Shown piece after piece: positions 48,948-60,600 of a stretch of DNA of 64,000 bases. The DNA is from Neoarius graeffei (taxonomy: Eukaryota > Chordata > Actinopteri > Siluriformes > Ariidae): contig NC_083577.1 of NCBI RefSeq assembly GCF_027579695.1, forward strand, positions 53,813,283-53,877,282, given 5' to 3'. Position 1 is the first letter of the stretch; the number at the start of each line of letters is the position of its first letter. The position numbers were made by a program, and so were the translations under genes. The notes beneath the pieces were generated by a model. It saw only the letters and a list, made by a program, of their open reading frames with translations. It made no database searches and was not told where the DNA came from.

Positions 48948-49610
48948 GATCCTTGGGGAAGAGGAGCAAAGGCTGGGTTTAACCAGAGAAGCAGAGCTGA
49001 ATGTTCACACCAATGTACGCCTGCAAAATAAACCGTGCTTTTGGCACAAAGGTCCATGATCAGTCAAGACAAATGGGTTGAATCAACAAAGATCAGCATT
49101 TCTTATGAAAATAGCATTATATCACATGGTCTCAAAACGAAGGGGCTGCATTACAGTAGGCCGCAGTTTGCTTTCATGACTTTTGCTATCAACTTGTGCA
49201 CCGACACGACTTAGCTCGAGTCACATCACAAAATGTGCAGAAATCCGACTTGCAAGACTTAGGGGCTTTCAGTAAAAGTAAATTAAATTCTCCACCGATT
49301 TAATCCAAGCTCTAGTGCAGTGGAAAACAGCACATACTCACATGGCTCTGTGCGTGTATACAGTTAGCTAAAAGTTACTCAAACCAATCGATATGACCAA
49401 GTTCTGCTTGCTCGTGAGAACTTGTTTTGCAAACAAACAAAAAGTGCTTCTCTGTAGAGGTTTTCTTGGCACTTTCCGAAGTTTTAAGCGTCTGGGAATG
49501 TATTGAGGAGTCGCAAGATGCGAGCTAATAACGATATCATGCATCTTTGTTCCAACCTGCTCTAGAGGGGAAAAACCGTCAACAACCAAGGGCCAGACAG
49601 AGGAGGTACA

Positions 49611-49826
49611 ATGTGGAGCATGCTAGCAGAGTTAGCCGGCCAGCTAGCTGCTGTGGAAACACGTTGTTTTGCAGCGAAAGCTTCAATTAAATGCACACAA
49701 AAAGCGCTCACTGTCGGTCATCCGCTCCAAAAACCAGAACCAGAGCAAACCTCATCGGACAGCTCTGAGGTAGATCGGCCATTAGAAAGTGAACTAGGCA
49801 AACTTTCCAGTGAACTTAACGCCTGA
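49611..49826 (+). other. Unassigned 71-codon frame in tfdp1 first intron
   Basis: Open on the strand opposite to tfdp1. It translates to a soluble-looking peptide (MWSMLAELAGQL..., later DSSEVDRPLESELGKLSSEL) with an acidic, helix-prone C-terminus. I recognise no family. Low complexity is absent. It may be chance. Confidence 0.2.
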
Positions 49827-50294
49827 ACACTGTCTTGAGCAACCCTACCTTCTTAGGTCCTGCCTGGGGTTTTGTTGGCATAGCTCACTAGCTAGCTTAG
49901 CTTGAAGAATGGAGGAAGAGGAGGTCTGAAACCCCCTCTCAAAACAGGAAACAATAATCAAATTACCATTTATATAAAAGTTTTATACTACTATACTAAT
50001 ATCTTGCTCCAGTAATCGACTGGTCAAAAGTTTTCACCCCTCAACGGTGAGCACTTCAGCCCTGTCTCTGACCTCTTTATTTCTCCACCAGCTATAGCTA
50101 ACTTGCATTAACAAAATGGATGCGAGCAAGACAGCAGATGCTTAACGACAACCAACACTCATTTGTACAGACTTGGGAAGAGCAGAAACGAAAGCACACA
50201 CTATTCACACCTAGTAGTATTTGTAGGGAAAGTTAAAGAAACGCCTCGTACTCGCCTTAAATCTATTTCTATTAGCGAACATCAGGTGACTTAC

Positions 50295-50430
50295 CTCAGA
50301 GCAACCAAAATACTGAAAACGGTAGAAGGTCGACGAAACTACACCTGTACGACAATATCTATGTTTATTTTAACCTAACATCAATTCATATTCGCACTGG
50401 GTGGCTGTGTGAAGAAAGCAGAGTCGCAAA
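50295..50430 (-). promoter_or_regulatory. tfdp1: Inferred non-coding first exon of tfdp1
   Basis: On the minus strand a strong donor CTGAG|gtaagt ends at 50295. The next acceptor in phase-free UTR is at 49020 ('ttttgcag'), opening the exon that carries the start codon at 48945-48947. The upper limit is a guess. Confidence 0.45.
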
Positions 50431-51654
50431 AAACGTCTCAGCCCCGTGCTTTTGCTAGGTCAGCCATTTTTACATGCTAAGCCAACTCGTATTTCTCGAC
50501 TGTTCATTTGTCACAGGCCTGGTGATCAACCACTCAACATCCTCCTCATTTATATACAGATTTCAGTTAGATATCGGTTAAATCACCCGGCTGCAACCGT
50601 GACACTGGAAACCTGACAGAGACCTGGCCAGGTATTATGGGGTCTATTGTTGATTAGCCAACGTGATAGAAGCTGGAAATCCTTCAGATCTGGCGAGAAC
50701 ATGCTCAAGAAGACAGTGAGCCTCGGTGCCGTTTTAACATCTTATACCTGCAAGAAAAACACTATACAACACACGAGTCCAAACACTTATCTAGATTTTT
50801 TTTTTTATTATTGTTCGAAAAACAGCACTAAACACGGTGTCCTGACTCGCCTGTTCACAATATCTTTATAGACATAAAGGATAGTTCACCGGCCACACAA
50901 ACCACTGTTATTTCTCTCCTCTCTCTGAAGCTGAACTAGCCAGCAGTGAGCTAACTGGTCAATGCAGCTAGCTGTTTAGCTTCCCAGCTAACGCCGATGA
51001 AAGAGAACACGCTCTGCCTAAATGCGCGTTGTGCTTCAATTCCACAAGTAAACATTAAATTGTCCTCATGCTAAACCCGTTGTGAAGTAGCTTACAGTTG
51101 ACTGCATGCATTCACGCTTTTGTCCTCTGTATTGAACCAATAGCGCTGAATGAACCAAAGCGTAACTGGTGTACAAACTACTCCCTCTCCGGTCCGAACG
51201 AAAACTGAGCTTGGCGGTGTCCACCACACACCACAGCTGATTGGACAACGGCGTGGATGACGCTTCGGAATCGTTTCCCCCGAGACCACGCCCTCAGCGA
51301 ATATGATTGGTTAATAATATCCATTTCCGCTTGTAAGAACCTCGTATTGGACGACTGTCTCAGGCTCCACCCACGTGCTGACCACGTTTGGAATGATTGG
51401 CTGCCTGCAGTGCAAATTCAACAAACTTGCAGCAAGTCTAAAAATATTAAAATTCAGCTCGATTTAAAAGATGAAAGCTGACATTCAGTGACAAACCTGA
51501 GTTCATTAATTCATAGTTAAAATGCCATATATGTAGTTTGGGTATTAAAAGTATGCATGATATAAAAATGCGAGTTTTTTTTTATTTGACAGATAAGTTG
51601 TTATGAAATAGCAGCACAATCAACTGTATATTAAGAATAACAATAACAAAGAAG
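50431..51654. other. tfdp1 upstream region
   Basis: Probable promoter area; less AT-rich than the introns between about 50900 and 51450. No TATA box and no second gene recognised. Frames on both strands near 51066-51480 lack family features. Confidence 0.35.
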
Positions 51655-51656
51655 GC

Positions 51657-52390
51657 GGCACGGTGGTGGAGTGGTTAGCACTGTCGCTTCACAGGAAGAA
51701 GGTTCTGGGTTTGAGGCCCACAGCGGCCTTTCTGTATAGAGTTTGCATGGTTTCCTCTGGGTGCTCTGGTTTCCCCCACAGTCCAAAGACATGTGCTGCT
51801 CCCGATTAGGGGTCGCCACAGCGGATCTTTCATCTCCATTGCTCCGTCTTCTGCATCCTTCTCTACCACACCTGCCACTTTCATGTCCTCTCTCACAACA
51901 TCCATGTATCTCCTCTTTGGCCTTCCTCATTTTCATGTGCCTGGCAGCTCCATCCTCAACATTCTCCTTCCAACATGCTCTGCATCTCTTCTCAGGATGT
52001 GCCGGTACCATCTCAGTCTCATCTCCCTTAGCTTAATTCTCAAGCTCTCCTCTGATGTGCTCGTTCCTTATCCTGTCCAGCCTCCCATCGCAAACCTTAA
52101 CATCCTCAAGTCTGCCACCTCTAACTTTGCCTCCTGTCTCTTCGTTAAGGATACGGTCTCCAATCCATACATCACAGCTGGTCTCACTACTGTCTAGGTT
52201 AACTGGTGGCTCTAAATTGACCGTAGGTGTGAATGTGAGTGTGAATGGTTGTCTGTGTCTGTCAGCCCTGCGATGACCTGGCGACTTGTCCAGGGTGTAC
52301 CCCGCCTCTTGCCCATAGTTAGCTGGGAAAGGCTCCAGCTTGCCTGCGACCCTGTAGGACAGGATGAGCGGCTACAGAAAATGGATGGAT
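51657..52390 (+). mobile_element. SINE interrupted by a LINE fragment
   Basis: The head and first body part run 51657-51793 and the second body part and tail about 52195-52390. In intact copies these are joined at 'agacatgcaggttaggttaa'. The 400 bp in between is foreign (next entry). A second, headless SINE body follows directly at about 52391-52550. Confidence 0.75.
51794..52194 (-). mobile_element. LINE (RTE-like) fragment inside the SINE
   Basis: The segment from 'tgctgctcccgattaggggt' to 'ctggtctcactactgtctag' has the CT-rich look of a reverse-strand non-LTR reverse-transcriptase tail, with 'ggtaccatctcagtctcatc' type phrases as in the 3' part of many fish RTE elements. Clade assignment is tentative. 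Confidence 0.5.
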
Positions 52391-53019
52391 AAATTGACCA
52401 TAAGTGTGAATGGTTGTTTGTCTGTATGTGTCAGCCCTCTGATGACCTGGTGACTTGTCCAGTGTATACCCTGCCTCTTGCCCATGGTCAGCTGGGATAG
52501 GCTCCAGCTTGCCTGCAACCCTGCACAGGATAAGCAGTTATAGATGGATGGCCAATAAAAAGAAAAACAATAGAAGCTCAACAAATTAAGACACCGAATA
52601 CATACAATTATGTATTTTCCCACTGAAAAATACATAATTATTCCATATTGAGGTATTATTCTGAATATGGAATAGTTATATGTACAATATATACATCAAA
52701 AACAGTAACAGCAGTAAATAAGATTAGGGTAAGGAGCAATAAGAACAGGCTTTCAAAAGTGGCAGTGAATAATATGTACAGCAGCATGGCATATGTAAAC
52801 AATAGTTTAAGAATAACAAAAAATAATGAAAAGCAGATCAGTAGAACATGACACTGAATATGGAATAATATATTTAAGATTAAAAAAATAGTATGTTCAG
52901 ACGGTAGTGCAATAGTGTATTCACCTGTCAAACAGCGGAGAGCTGTTGTACAGTGTTAAAGCAAAAGGTAGGAATGATTTCTTAAAATGTTCTTTATGTC
53001 CGGGGAGCTGAATAAATTT

Positions 53020-53390
53020 CTCATCTCATCTCATTATCTCCAGCCACTTTATCCTTCTACAGGGTCGCAGGCAAGCTGGAGCCTATCCCAGCTGACTACG
53101 GGCGAAAGGCGGGGTACACCCTGGACAAGTCGCCAGGTCATCAGGGCTGACAGACACAGACAACCATTCACACTCACATTCACACCTACGGTCAATTTAG
53201 AGTCACCAGTTAACCTAACCTGCATGTCTTTGGACTGTGGGGGAAACCGGAGCACCCGGAGGAAACCCACGCGGATACGGGGAGAACATGCAAACTCCAC
53301 ACAGAAAGGCCCTCACCGGCCCCGGGGCTCAAACCCAGGACCTTCTTGCTGTGAGGCGACAGCGCTAACCACTACACCACCGTGCCACCC
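53020..53390 (-). mobile_element. Full-length young SINE
   Basis: CTGAATAAATTT flanks it at 53008-53019 and 53391-53402 (12-bp perfect duplication). Head with B box near 53330, tail 'tctcatctcatctcat' at 53020. Close in sequence to the copies at 11540, 23228 and 54960. Confidence 0.9.
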
Positions 53391-53402
53391 CTGAATAAAT
53401 TT

Positions 53403-54221
53403 ATTGGAGAATAATTTTTACTGTCTTTGCAGTGTATCATGGAGAGATGAGATGTTTATTGTCCTTCTAGCCATACAAGTAGACAGCAAAGTGAAATAGC
53501 CTTGTCCAAGGCCTTGATGCAATGAAAAATGGCAGCAGTGTGAAAGAAAATAATCAGCAGACATGAAGTGCAAGTTAGGAAAAGTTACAGTGCAAATGGA
53601 CAAGAAGTTACCAGACAATAAATGCGCACTGTACAAGTAGACCCACTAAATACAACATGATAAGGACAACACAACAGTTGCAACAGCTACATGCATTGCA
53701 GTGTGGAAGAAACATACAGTACATACAGTAAACAGTACAGTGACTGGAATGGTGTGTGATAAGGAAAGTTGTCACTACAGCTAGCACTTTAGAAATTAAA
53801 TATCCAGTTTTAACATTCCCTGACTTCCCTCATACTGTGCTCTCAAGAGATTATATTATATAATCATTTAAAATAGCTGTGACATGCAATTTTTTTTGGT
53901 TTGCTAGTTTATATAAAAAAAAGGGGTGGGGGGAGTGACAGGGCAGTCATGCTACGCACAGTGTGATACATACAGTCTGTGAAGCAAAGATAACTATTTT
54001 CAGCTAATCACCACTCAACCACATATCACACATATCTTCATATAAACATTCAGAATTTACTGTGTGTCATCATGTTGGTATTCAAAAGTGCCATGGTGCA
54101 TCCTACTTTCTAATCAGGTTTTCTTGGTTATTTTTATGAACACTCAATTTATAACAAATACAGACAAATAAGTGGATTATTTCTGTTTGATTTATTTAAG
54201 AAAATAAAAATTTATATAGAT
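53403..54221. other. Intergenic, decayed LINE-UTR-like sequence
   Basis: From about 53436 to 53640 the phrase 'gtttattgtccttctagcca' and its followers resemble a LINE 3' untranslated region common in fish. No gene seen in the rest. Confidence 0.35.
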
Positions 54222-54223
54222 AT

Positions 54224-54566
54224 TGTGAAGCGCTGTCGCCTCACAGCAAGAAGGTCTGGGTTCGAGCCCCGTGGCCGGTGAGGGCCTTTCTGTGCAGAGT
54301 TTGCATGTTCTCCCCGTGTCCGCATGGGTTTCCTCCGGTTTCCCCCACAGTCCAAAGACATGCAGGTTAGGTTAACTGGTGACTCTAAATTGACCGTAGG
54401 TGTGAACGTGAGTGTGAATGGTTGTCTGTGTCTATGTGTCGGCTCTGTGATGACCTGGCGACTTGTCCAGGGTGTACCCCGCCTTTCGCCCGTAGTCAAC
54501 TGGGATAGGCTCCAGCTTGCCTGCGACCATGTAGAACAGGATAAAGCAGCTACAGATAATGAAATG
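54224..54566 (+). mobile_element. SINE lacking the first part of its head
   Basis: Begins inside the tRNA-like head at 'gcgctgtcgcctcacagcaa' and runs to the tail 'gataatgaaatgag'. The A box is gone; the B box 'gggttcgagcccc' is kept. Confidence 0.8.
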
Positions 54567-54681
54567 AGACATTGAACACCTGAAAAGCTACCAAAACTTC
54601 ATTAGGTATTCTTCACACATATTTACAAAAGAAAAACAAACCAACAGACATTGAAAAACTGGAAAAAAAAATAGTGTATAA

Positions 54682-54821
54682 CAATATTGGCTGGCTTTTT
54701 TTGTGGTATATCAGTTACATTCCATTCAGTTAGCATGATATTGAACTTGTCTTTGACTCATTCAATATCATGCTAGCTGAATGGAATACATCTGATAGAC
54801 CACTCAAAGCCAGCCAATAGG
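54682..54821. mobile_element. Small palindromic MITE, second copy
   Basis: Halves 'caatattggctggctttttt' and 'agccagccaatag' are inverted, and the inner 'cattcagttagcatgatatt' repeat mirrors itself. Related to 30713-30864. Confidence 0.6.
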
Positions 54822-54959
54822 TCACTCAGATCCATGATGCATTTCGAATGAAAAATGCAAGTTTTTCAACACGAGAAGATAAACTTCATATCTTCAAGCC
54901 AACGTGTGATGTGCTTTTTATCATATCGATACACTCACAAACAAAAAGTACCCGAATTT

Positions 54960-55328
54960 CTCATCTCATCTCATTATCTCTAGCCGCTTTATCCTTCTAC
55001 AGGGTCGCAGGCAAGCTGGAGCCTATCCCAGCTGACTACGGGCGAAAGGCGGGGTACACCCTGGACAAGTCGCCAGGTCATCGCAGGGCTGACACAGACA
55101 ACCATTCACACTCCTATTCACACCTACGGTCAATTTAGAGTCACCAGTTAACCTAATCTGCATGTCTTTGGACAGTGGGGGAAACCGGAGCACCCGGAGG
55201 AAACCCACGCGGACACGGGGAGAACATGCAAACTCCACACAGAAAGGCCCTCGTCGGCCACGGGGCTCGAACCCAGGACCTTCTTGCTGTGAGGCGACAG
55301 CGCTAACCACTACACCACCGTGCCGCCC
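54960..55328 (-). mobile_element. Full-length SINE, reverse strand
   Basis: Head, body and tail complete ('tctcatctcatctcattatc' at 54960; head end 'ccaccgtgccgcc' at 55328). A target duplication is not obvious. Confidence 0.85.
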
Positions 55329-55483
55329 CCAGTAAAACACTCATGTCCATATAATATAAATACTTACTTGTCTGTTTGTGTATTTGATTAAATGCAAATT
55401 TGTTCATCCATAACCAGTTCCCCTTTTCACATTGGAAATAGACTCTAAAGATACATACATTTCAGCATGAAGCAGTCTTTAAT

Positions 55484-55812
55484 GGGCAGCATGGTGGTAT
55501 AGTGGTTAGCACGGTTGCCTCACAGCAAGAAGGTTCTGGGTTCGAGCCCAGCAGCCAACAGGGGCCTTTCTGTGTGGAGTTTGCATGTTCTCCCCGTATC
55601 TGCATGGGTTTCCCCCACAGTCCAAAGACATGCGGTTAGGTTAATATGGGATGGCCTTGGGCTGAGGTGCCCTTGAGTGAGGCACCTAACTCCCAACTGC
55701 TCCCCGGGTGCTGTTAGCATGGCTGCCCACTGCTCTGGGTATGTGTGTGTGTTCACTGCTTCAGATGGGTTAAATGCAGAGAGGAATTTCACAAGCGTAT
55801 GATGAATAGAGT
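55484..55812 (+). mobile_element. Chimeric SINE, third copy
   Basis: The same junction as at 43.1-43.7 kb: main-family head to 'agacatgcggttaggttaa', then 'ggccttgggctgaggtgccc' and onward to 'gggttaaatgcagagaggaa'. Confidence 0.8.
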
Positions 55813-57030
55813 TCTTCTTTAATAGACAAAGATAAATAATGATTAAAAGGTCTCATTGCATCGTTTTTTCATTAACTGTGCGGTGGTCTCTAGTATGCAT
55901 GAATGCCCTGTGAGCCGGTTTTGGTGAAAAAAAAAAAAAATGCTGTGGTTCTCCTGTTTCAGGCTGTTCTAGCTTGGTGGAGGAGTGGGTGGGGAGAGAA
56001 CGACAGGATTTCAGCTCTTACTCATTAATATTCATGACATGTAAACGTGTTACCTCTGATTGGCTAACAGCACTGTGACGCTACCTCCAGTGGGTCAGAA
56101 CAAGCGGATGTGGGTGTCTTTGTAAAAACTGTTTTGATTGGCTATTATGGTCACGACGTCGATGTTTTGACCAATAACAATGTAGATAACACGAATTTTA
56201 CATCACATTCAACGAGATTTAAACGAGACTAAAGATGGCGACTTACAAATAATGTGTAAACATCGTTGGAGTTAATAAAAGTTTGAACAGCATGAAGGAA
56301 CATACCCCAACCCCCCGAAATTAATAAAAAAAAAAATTCTCAACGGATTTGGCATAATATAAAAAGGTCGTTTTTTACTCAGGAAAAGCGGAAAACTCTC
56401 ATCCCTGCCTAGCTTGTAACCATGTCGTGCATGCTAACATGGAGAATATGAACATGCTATTTTGTAACAAAAAGTTCATGTTTTACTTACAGCTTGTGAG
56501 CTGGCGGTCGATCGCCTTGACGGTACAGATCCAGGGATTAAAAACAACCTCGAAGCAAAACCACTACTGAAGGCACCGAAGTTTGAAAAGGTCACTGTGG
56601 TTGAAATGATCAGAACACAGTACTAACGTTGCATTATACTTCGCTGGTGGTGTTCCAAAGATAAATTCCAACCATTTATTCTTCACTTCTATCTTAGGCA
56701 AGAAATGCAACGTTTATGTGTTACTGCCATAAATAACACAGGCACGAACGTCCTGTTAGCTACTGACAAGAAGAGCTCTTCTAGCTCTCCTGGCGCTTAA
56801 GTCCGAACTTTCGTCCCGTGGGCGGTCGCAAGCCAAGGTGGGCGAGGCCATGAATACTAATTTTCGAAGTGACGTAAGTTCGTAGGGCTTTTTCAGATTC
56901 GCTTGTTTTTCCGACTATTTTCTTTCCTAAGCTAATACAGGGAATGGGAGTAGAATTACATTTTCACATGCAGTATATATTTATGTAGATATTCATGAAG
57001 TGTATATATGGTATATATTTTTATAGGTGT
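55813..57030. other. Intergenic upstream of dcun1d2
   Basis: No gene recognised. Includes an A13 run near 55930 and sequence with 'gattggcta' and 'ccaat' motifs that looks like an unassigned non-coding repeat. Confidence 0.35.
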
Positions 57031-57264
57031 ATTAATGTAGTTTGGATTTCGGGGTAGTTAAAAAGGGGTGGGAAATTTAAAAAAGTATTGTACTTCTTCC
57101 CACTCCTTTTTCGAACAATGTGCGGTACTGTAATGTCTTAGCTCTTTATGTTATTTTATTTATTCTTTTTTTGTCACTTTCTCGTTTTCTTTCTTTTGCA
57201 TGTACAAATAGTTACATACATTTTTTTTATACATGTTCGAAATAAATAAATTCATTCATTCATA
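57031..57264 (+). mobile_element. L2-type LINE 3' end
   Basis: The sequence ends 'tgttcgaaataaataaattc' followed by ATTC tetramers, the standard L2 3' terminus. Only about 230 bp of 3' untranslated region is present. Confidence 0.7.
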
Positions 57265-57533
57265 TGCATATGCAACTCGGAGTGAACTATGGTATTCAAA
57301 AAGAGCCAGTATTAAACGTTTTTGGTGGAAGGGCACCTTTAACGTATTAAAACCTTGTAACGGTTTGCGTTGTTTGTGTTTGTTTTTATGCCTTCGTGTA
57401 CGTGTATGTTTTCCCTTTGCTGTGAAACTGTATTACTGTCCATATTATCTACTTTTGTTTGTTGTTCACAAATGTTTTCCTTTTGCTTCGGGCGACTGCA
57501 CCAGATCTTGTAGTGCAACCTTCTTGGCTAAAA

Positions 57534-57549
57534 ACTACAACTCCCAGCA
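57534..57549 (+). promoter_or_regulatory. dcun1d2: ZNF143/STAF-type promoter motif of dcun1d2
   Basis: ACTACAACTCCCAGCA matches the well-known vertebrate promoter motif (SBS2 plus TCCCAG). It lies 111 bp ahead of the proposed start codon. No TATA box is near, which fits a housekeeping promoter. Confidence 0.75.
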
Positions 57550-57659
57550 AATCGGAGTTCCAGTGCGCATGCGCGGTGCTCCTCTGGCGCATTCCCCCTG
57601 ATGTTCACGCGCAGCCGTATATGGGGACTAACAATTTGGTCAAACAGCGGGTGATAAAA

Positions 57660-60600
57660 ATGGTAGGTGATTTAGAAATTGGAGGAAAACAAAAACAATA
57701 CTCATATTTATCGCCGCTGTGAGCGGAAACAGAGGGTGTCCGATGTGTGTGAGCTGTGGCGCCACTCGAGAGTTTTCGTCAGCTTCCTGCAAAAATATTA
57801 GTGCAGATAGAAATGTGAGCAGGAAGGTCAGTTGTTGATATTGGAGTCGGCTGTGGCTCTGTACGTACCTTTCCCTTTTTGGCGTGTAGTGTACACTAGC
57901 TAACTACACTCGTTTTAGAGGAGACGATAGAGACTGCTCGGTTTGTTTCAGTAGACTTAAACCAGTCATACGAGCAGCCCGCACTTGCGCCTATTATTTT
58001 GAAGGGAAAAGTGAGCGTTAGTCTGTAAATGTGTAGTGCTGTTTCCGCAGTCGTCAAACAGACCAGCTGTACAGGTCACTGAATAACACTGTTATACACC
58101 GTATTACTCTCTTACACTTCATTAGTGCGTATCTACACCTAAATCACTAGGTTGGCGTTTTTATCCCGGTCTCATTTATTGTAAAAAAAGAAGAAAAAAA
58201 TCTTAACTGAAAGCTTGTTCTGCAGTTAACTATATAATATCTAATATACAGCTCCAGAAGACGGTTTGTTTTTTGCTGTCAGGGTCTGTCAGCTCATATT
58301 ACCACCACATGCTGCTTTAGCAAGTGGCTTGTCACACTTCAGTGTACGTCTTCTGACAGGAAACTAACAAATCTTTACACTTGCCTGTTTTAACTTGTGT
58401 GTTTTGATGATAACCCTGACGTCTTGTTAACACTAGTTCCTGTTTATGTATTTGACACGTCTCCTAACTCTGCTGCGTTTCTTGATGTGGGTATTTTTGT
58501 TTCTTGCTTGTCTCTGTTTGTACACACTGTTGACTGTTCTGCTGCGTGTGTCCATGTGTGTGACTGAGAGCTTCTCCTCTGTGCCTGTTCAGCATAAGCT
58601 GAAATCTTCGCAGAAGGACAAAGTACGACAGTTTATGTCCTTCACACAAGCAGGGGAGAAGACAGCTGTGTACTGTCTCACTCAGAATGACTGGAAACTA
58701 GAGGTGGCCACTGACAACTACTTCCAAAACCCGGATCTGTACTTCAAGGAGTCCATGAAAACCTCAGTAGACCGAAAGAAGCTGGAACAACTCTACAACA
58801 GATACAAAGGCAAGTACAGAAGTTCTTGCTGCATGTCTTGTGAGTAGGGCTCTGTATGTTTACCTCTCCGAAGTGTGACTGGTATGTGCCAATGGCTGTG
58901 CATGATGTTGCTTAACACACGTTAATGTTCTGTGTTTTTTATAGAAGCCTAAATGTAAGATATTGTTCCTCTCAGATCCTCAGGATGAGAATAAGATTGG
59001 GATTGATGGAATCCAACAGTTTTGTGATGACCTCAACCTGGATCCAGCCAGCATAAGCGTTCTGGTAGTAGCGTGGAAGTTCCGAGCAGCAACGCAATGC
59101 GAGTTCAGCAAAAAGGAGTTCCTTGACGGCATGACTGAATTAGGGTGTGTTTCAGTGTAATCAAATGGCTTTCTGGCCCCACAAACTTCCTAGCCAGCAT
59201 AATTATTGTTTTATCTCTCTAAACTGATATTTCACTCAACACCATCAGATTCAGTAACTTCAGACAAAAATATAGATGGTGATCGTAGTTTGTTTTCGGT
59301 GTGTACGAGTCCAGGAGTTGTCAACACAAAAATTACAATAAAGTTGCATGGTAGTGACTTATGTTCCCTAGGGCCAAAATGTCCTATGTGTAGAGCAGTT
59401 ACATTTATGGTTACTGCAGATGCTTGTAGTTGGATTTGACACAAATGTGGCTTCTTTCTACTTGCTTGTAGATGTGACAGTCCAGAGAAACTCCGCACTC
59501 TGCTTCCTCGACTGGAACAGGAACTGAAAGACAGTGGAAAGTTTAAGGACTTCTACCAGTTTACGTTTAACTTTGCAAAGAATCCTGGGCAGAAAGGTTT
59601 AGGTAATGGTAGAGATGGGAATTCGAATAAAGAATGCAGCTACTATTTATACATATGACCAAGAAAAATACATTTATTTGTTGTTTGCTTTGGATTTTAG
59701 ATTTGGAGATGGCAGTTGCTTACTGGAACTTAGTTCTGACAGGCCGTTTCAAGTTTCTTGACCTCTGGAATAAATTTTTATTGGTAAGTTTTCTGAGTTT
59801 AGATATTCTTTGTGCCTAACAAAGTACATCTTTACTGACAGCATTTCAAGTAATTCAGCTTTTTTTTTTTTTTTATAAACATTTTAAGCAATGAGCAGTT
59901 TCACAGTTGACTTTTCCCCTCGAAACAGGAACACCATAAGCGATCTATTCCCAGGGATACCTGGAACTTGCTTCTGGATTTTGGCAACATGATTGCAGAC
60001 GACATGTCGAACTACGATGAGGAAGGTGAGCATGGTTATTTAACCCTAGAGACTTCAGACCATCTTTAAAAGCTCCAGAATAGAATTAGCATTCATTTAC
60101 CTTTTCCCTCAGTGACGTTAATTAATTTGAAAAACTTTGACTCGATGTTATGTTTCAGAAATACTCTGAAATGAATTATGTTTAGATTCTATAGTTGTTA
60201 CTGTACCGTTCATACAACAACAACAACAACAACAACCATGTTATAGATATTATTTGGTGTAGTGACCTAATTGGCAAAAGGTTAACTACAGGGGATTTTA
60301 TGACCGATTTTATTCATTAAATGAGGGGAAAATAGTTAATTTTTAAATACATCATTACTTTATGAACACAATATTGAGACCTTTGGGGTCCCAAACACTG
60401 AGCAAGTAAAAGCCATATCAAGACAACATGAGGGTTAATGGGCAATTCTTCAGCAGAGAGGCCAAAATTATGAAATTATTAACATTGCTTTAACTTGTCA
60501 GCTCAGTGATGTTGCTAAAGCATGGAATCCAAGGCAAAATGTACTGAAAACCATATTTAAAAATCATCACCCCAATTATAGCAGCGTCACTTCAGAGAAA

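Noticed and set aside
51066-51481. Gene upstream of tfdp1
   Set aside because: Short frames on both strands overlap with no recognisable domain or splice context.
53049-53300. 83-98-codon frames with the same peptide (ending SPRVRVGFLRVL or similar) at many sites
   Set aside because: They are translations of the SINE body and recur wherever it occurs (11.5, 23.2, 36.5, 53.0, 54.3 and 55.0 kb).
58446-58847. 133-codon frame as dcun1d2 exon with an alternative membrane-spanning start
   Set aside because: The part before 58593 is intron read-through; conservation begins exactly at the acceptor and the hydrophobic leader matches no DCN1-like protein I know.
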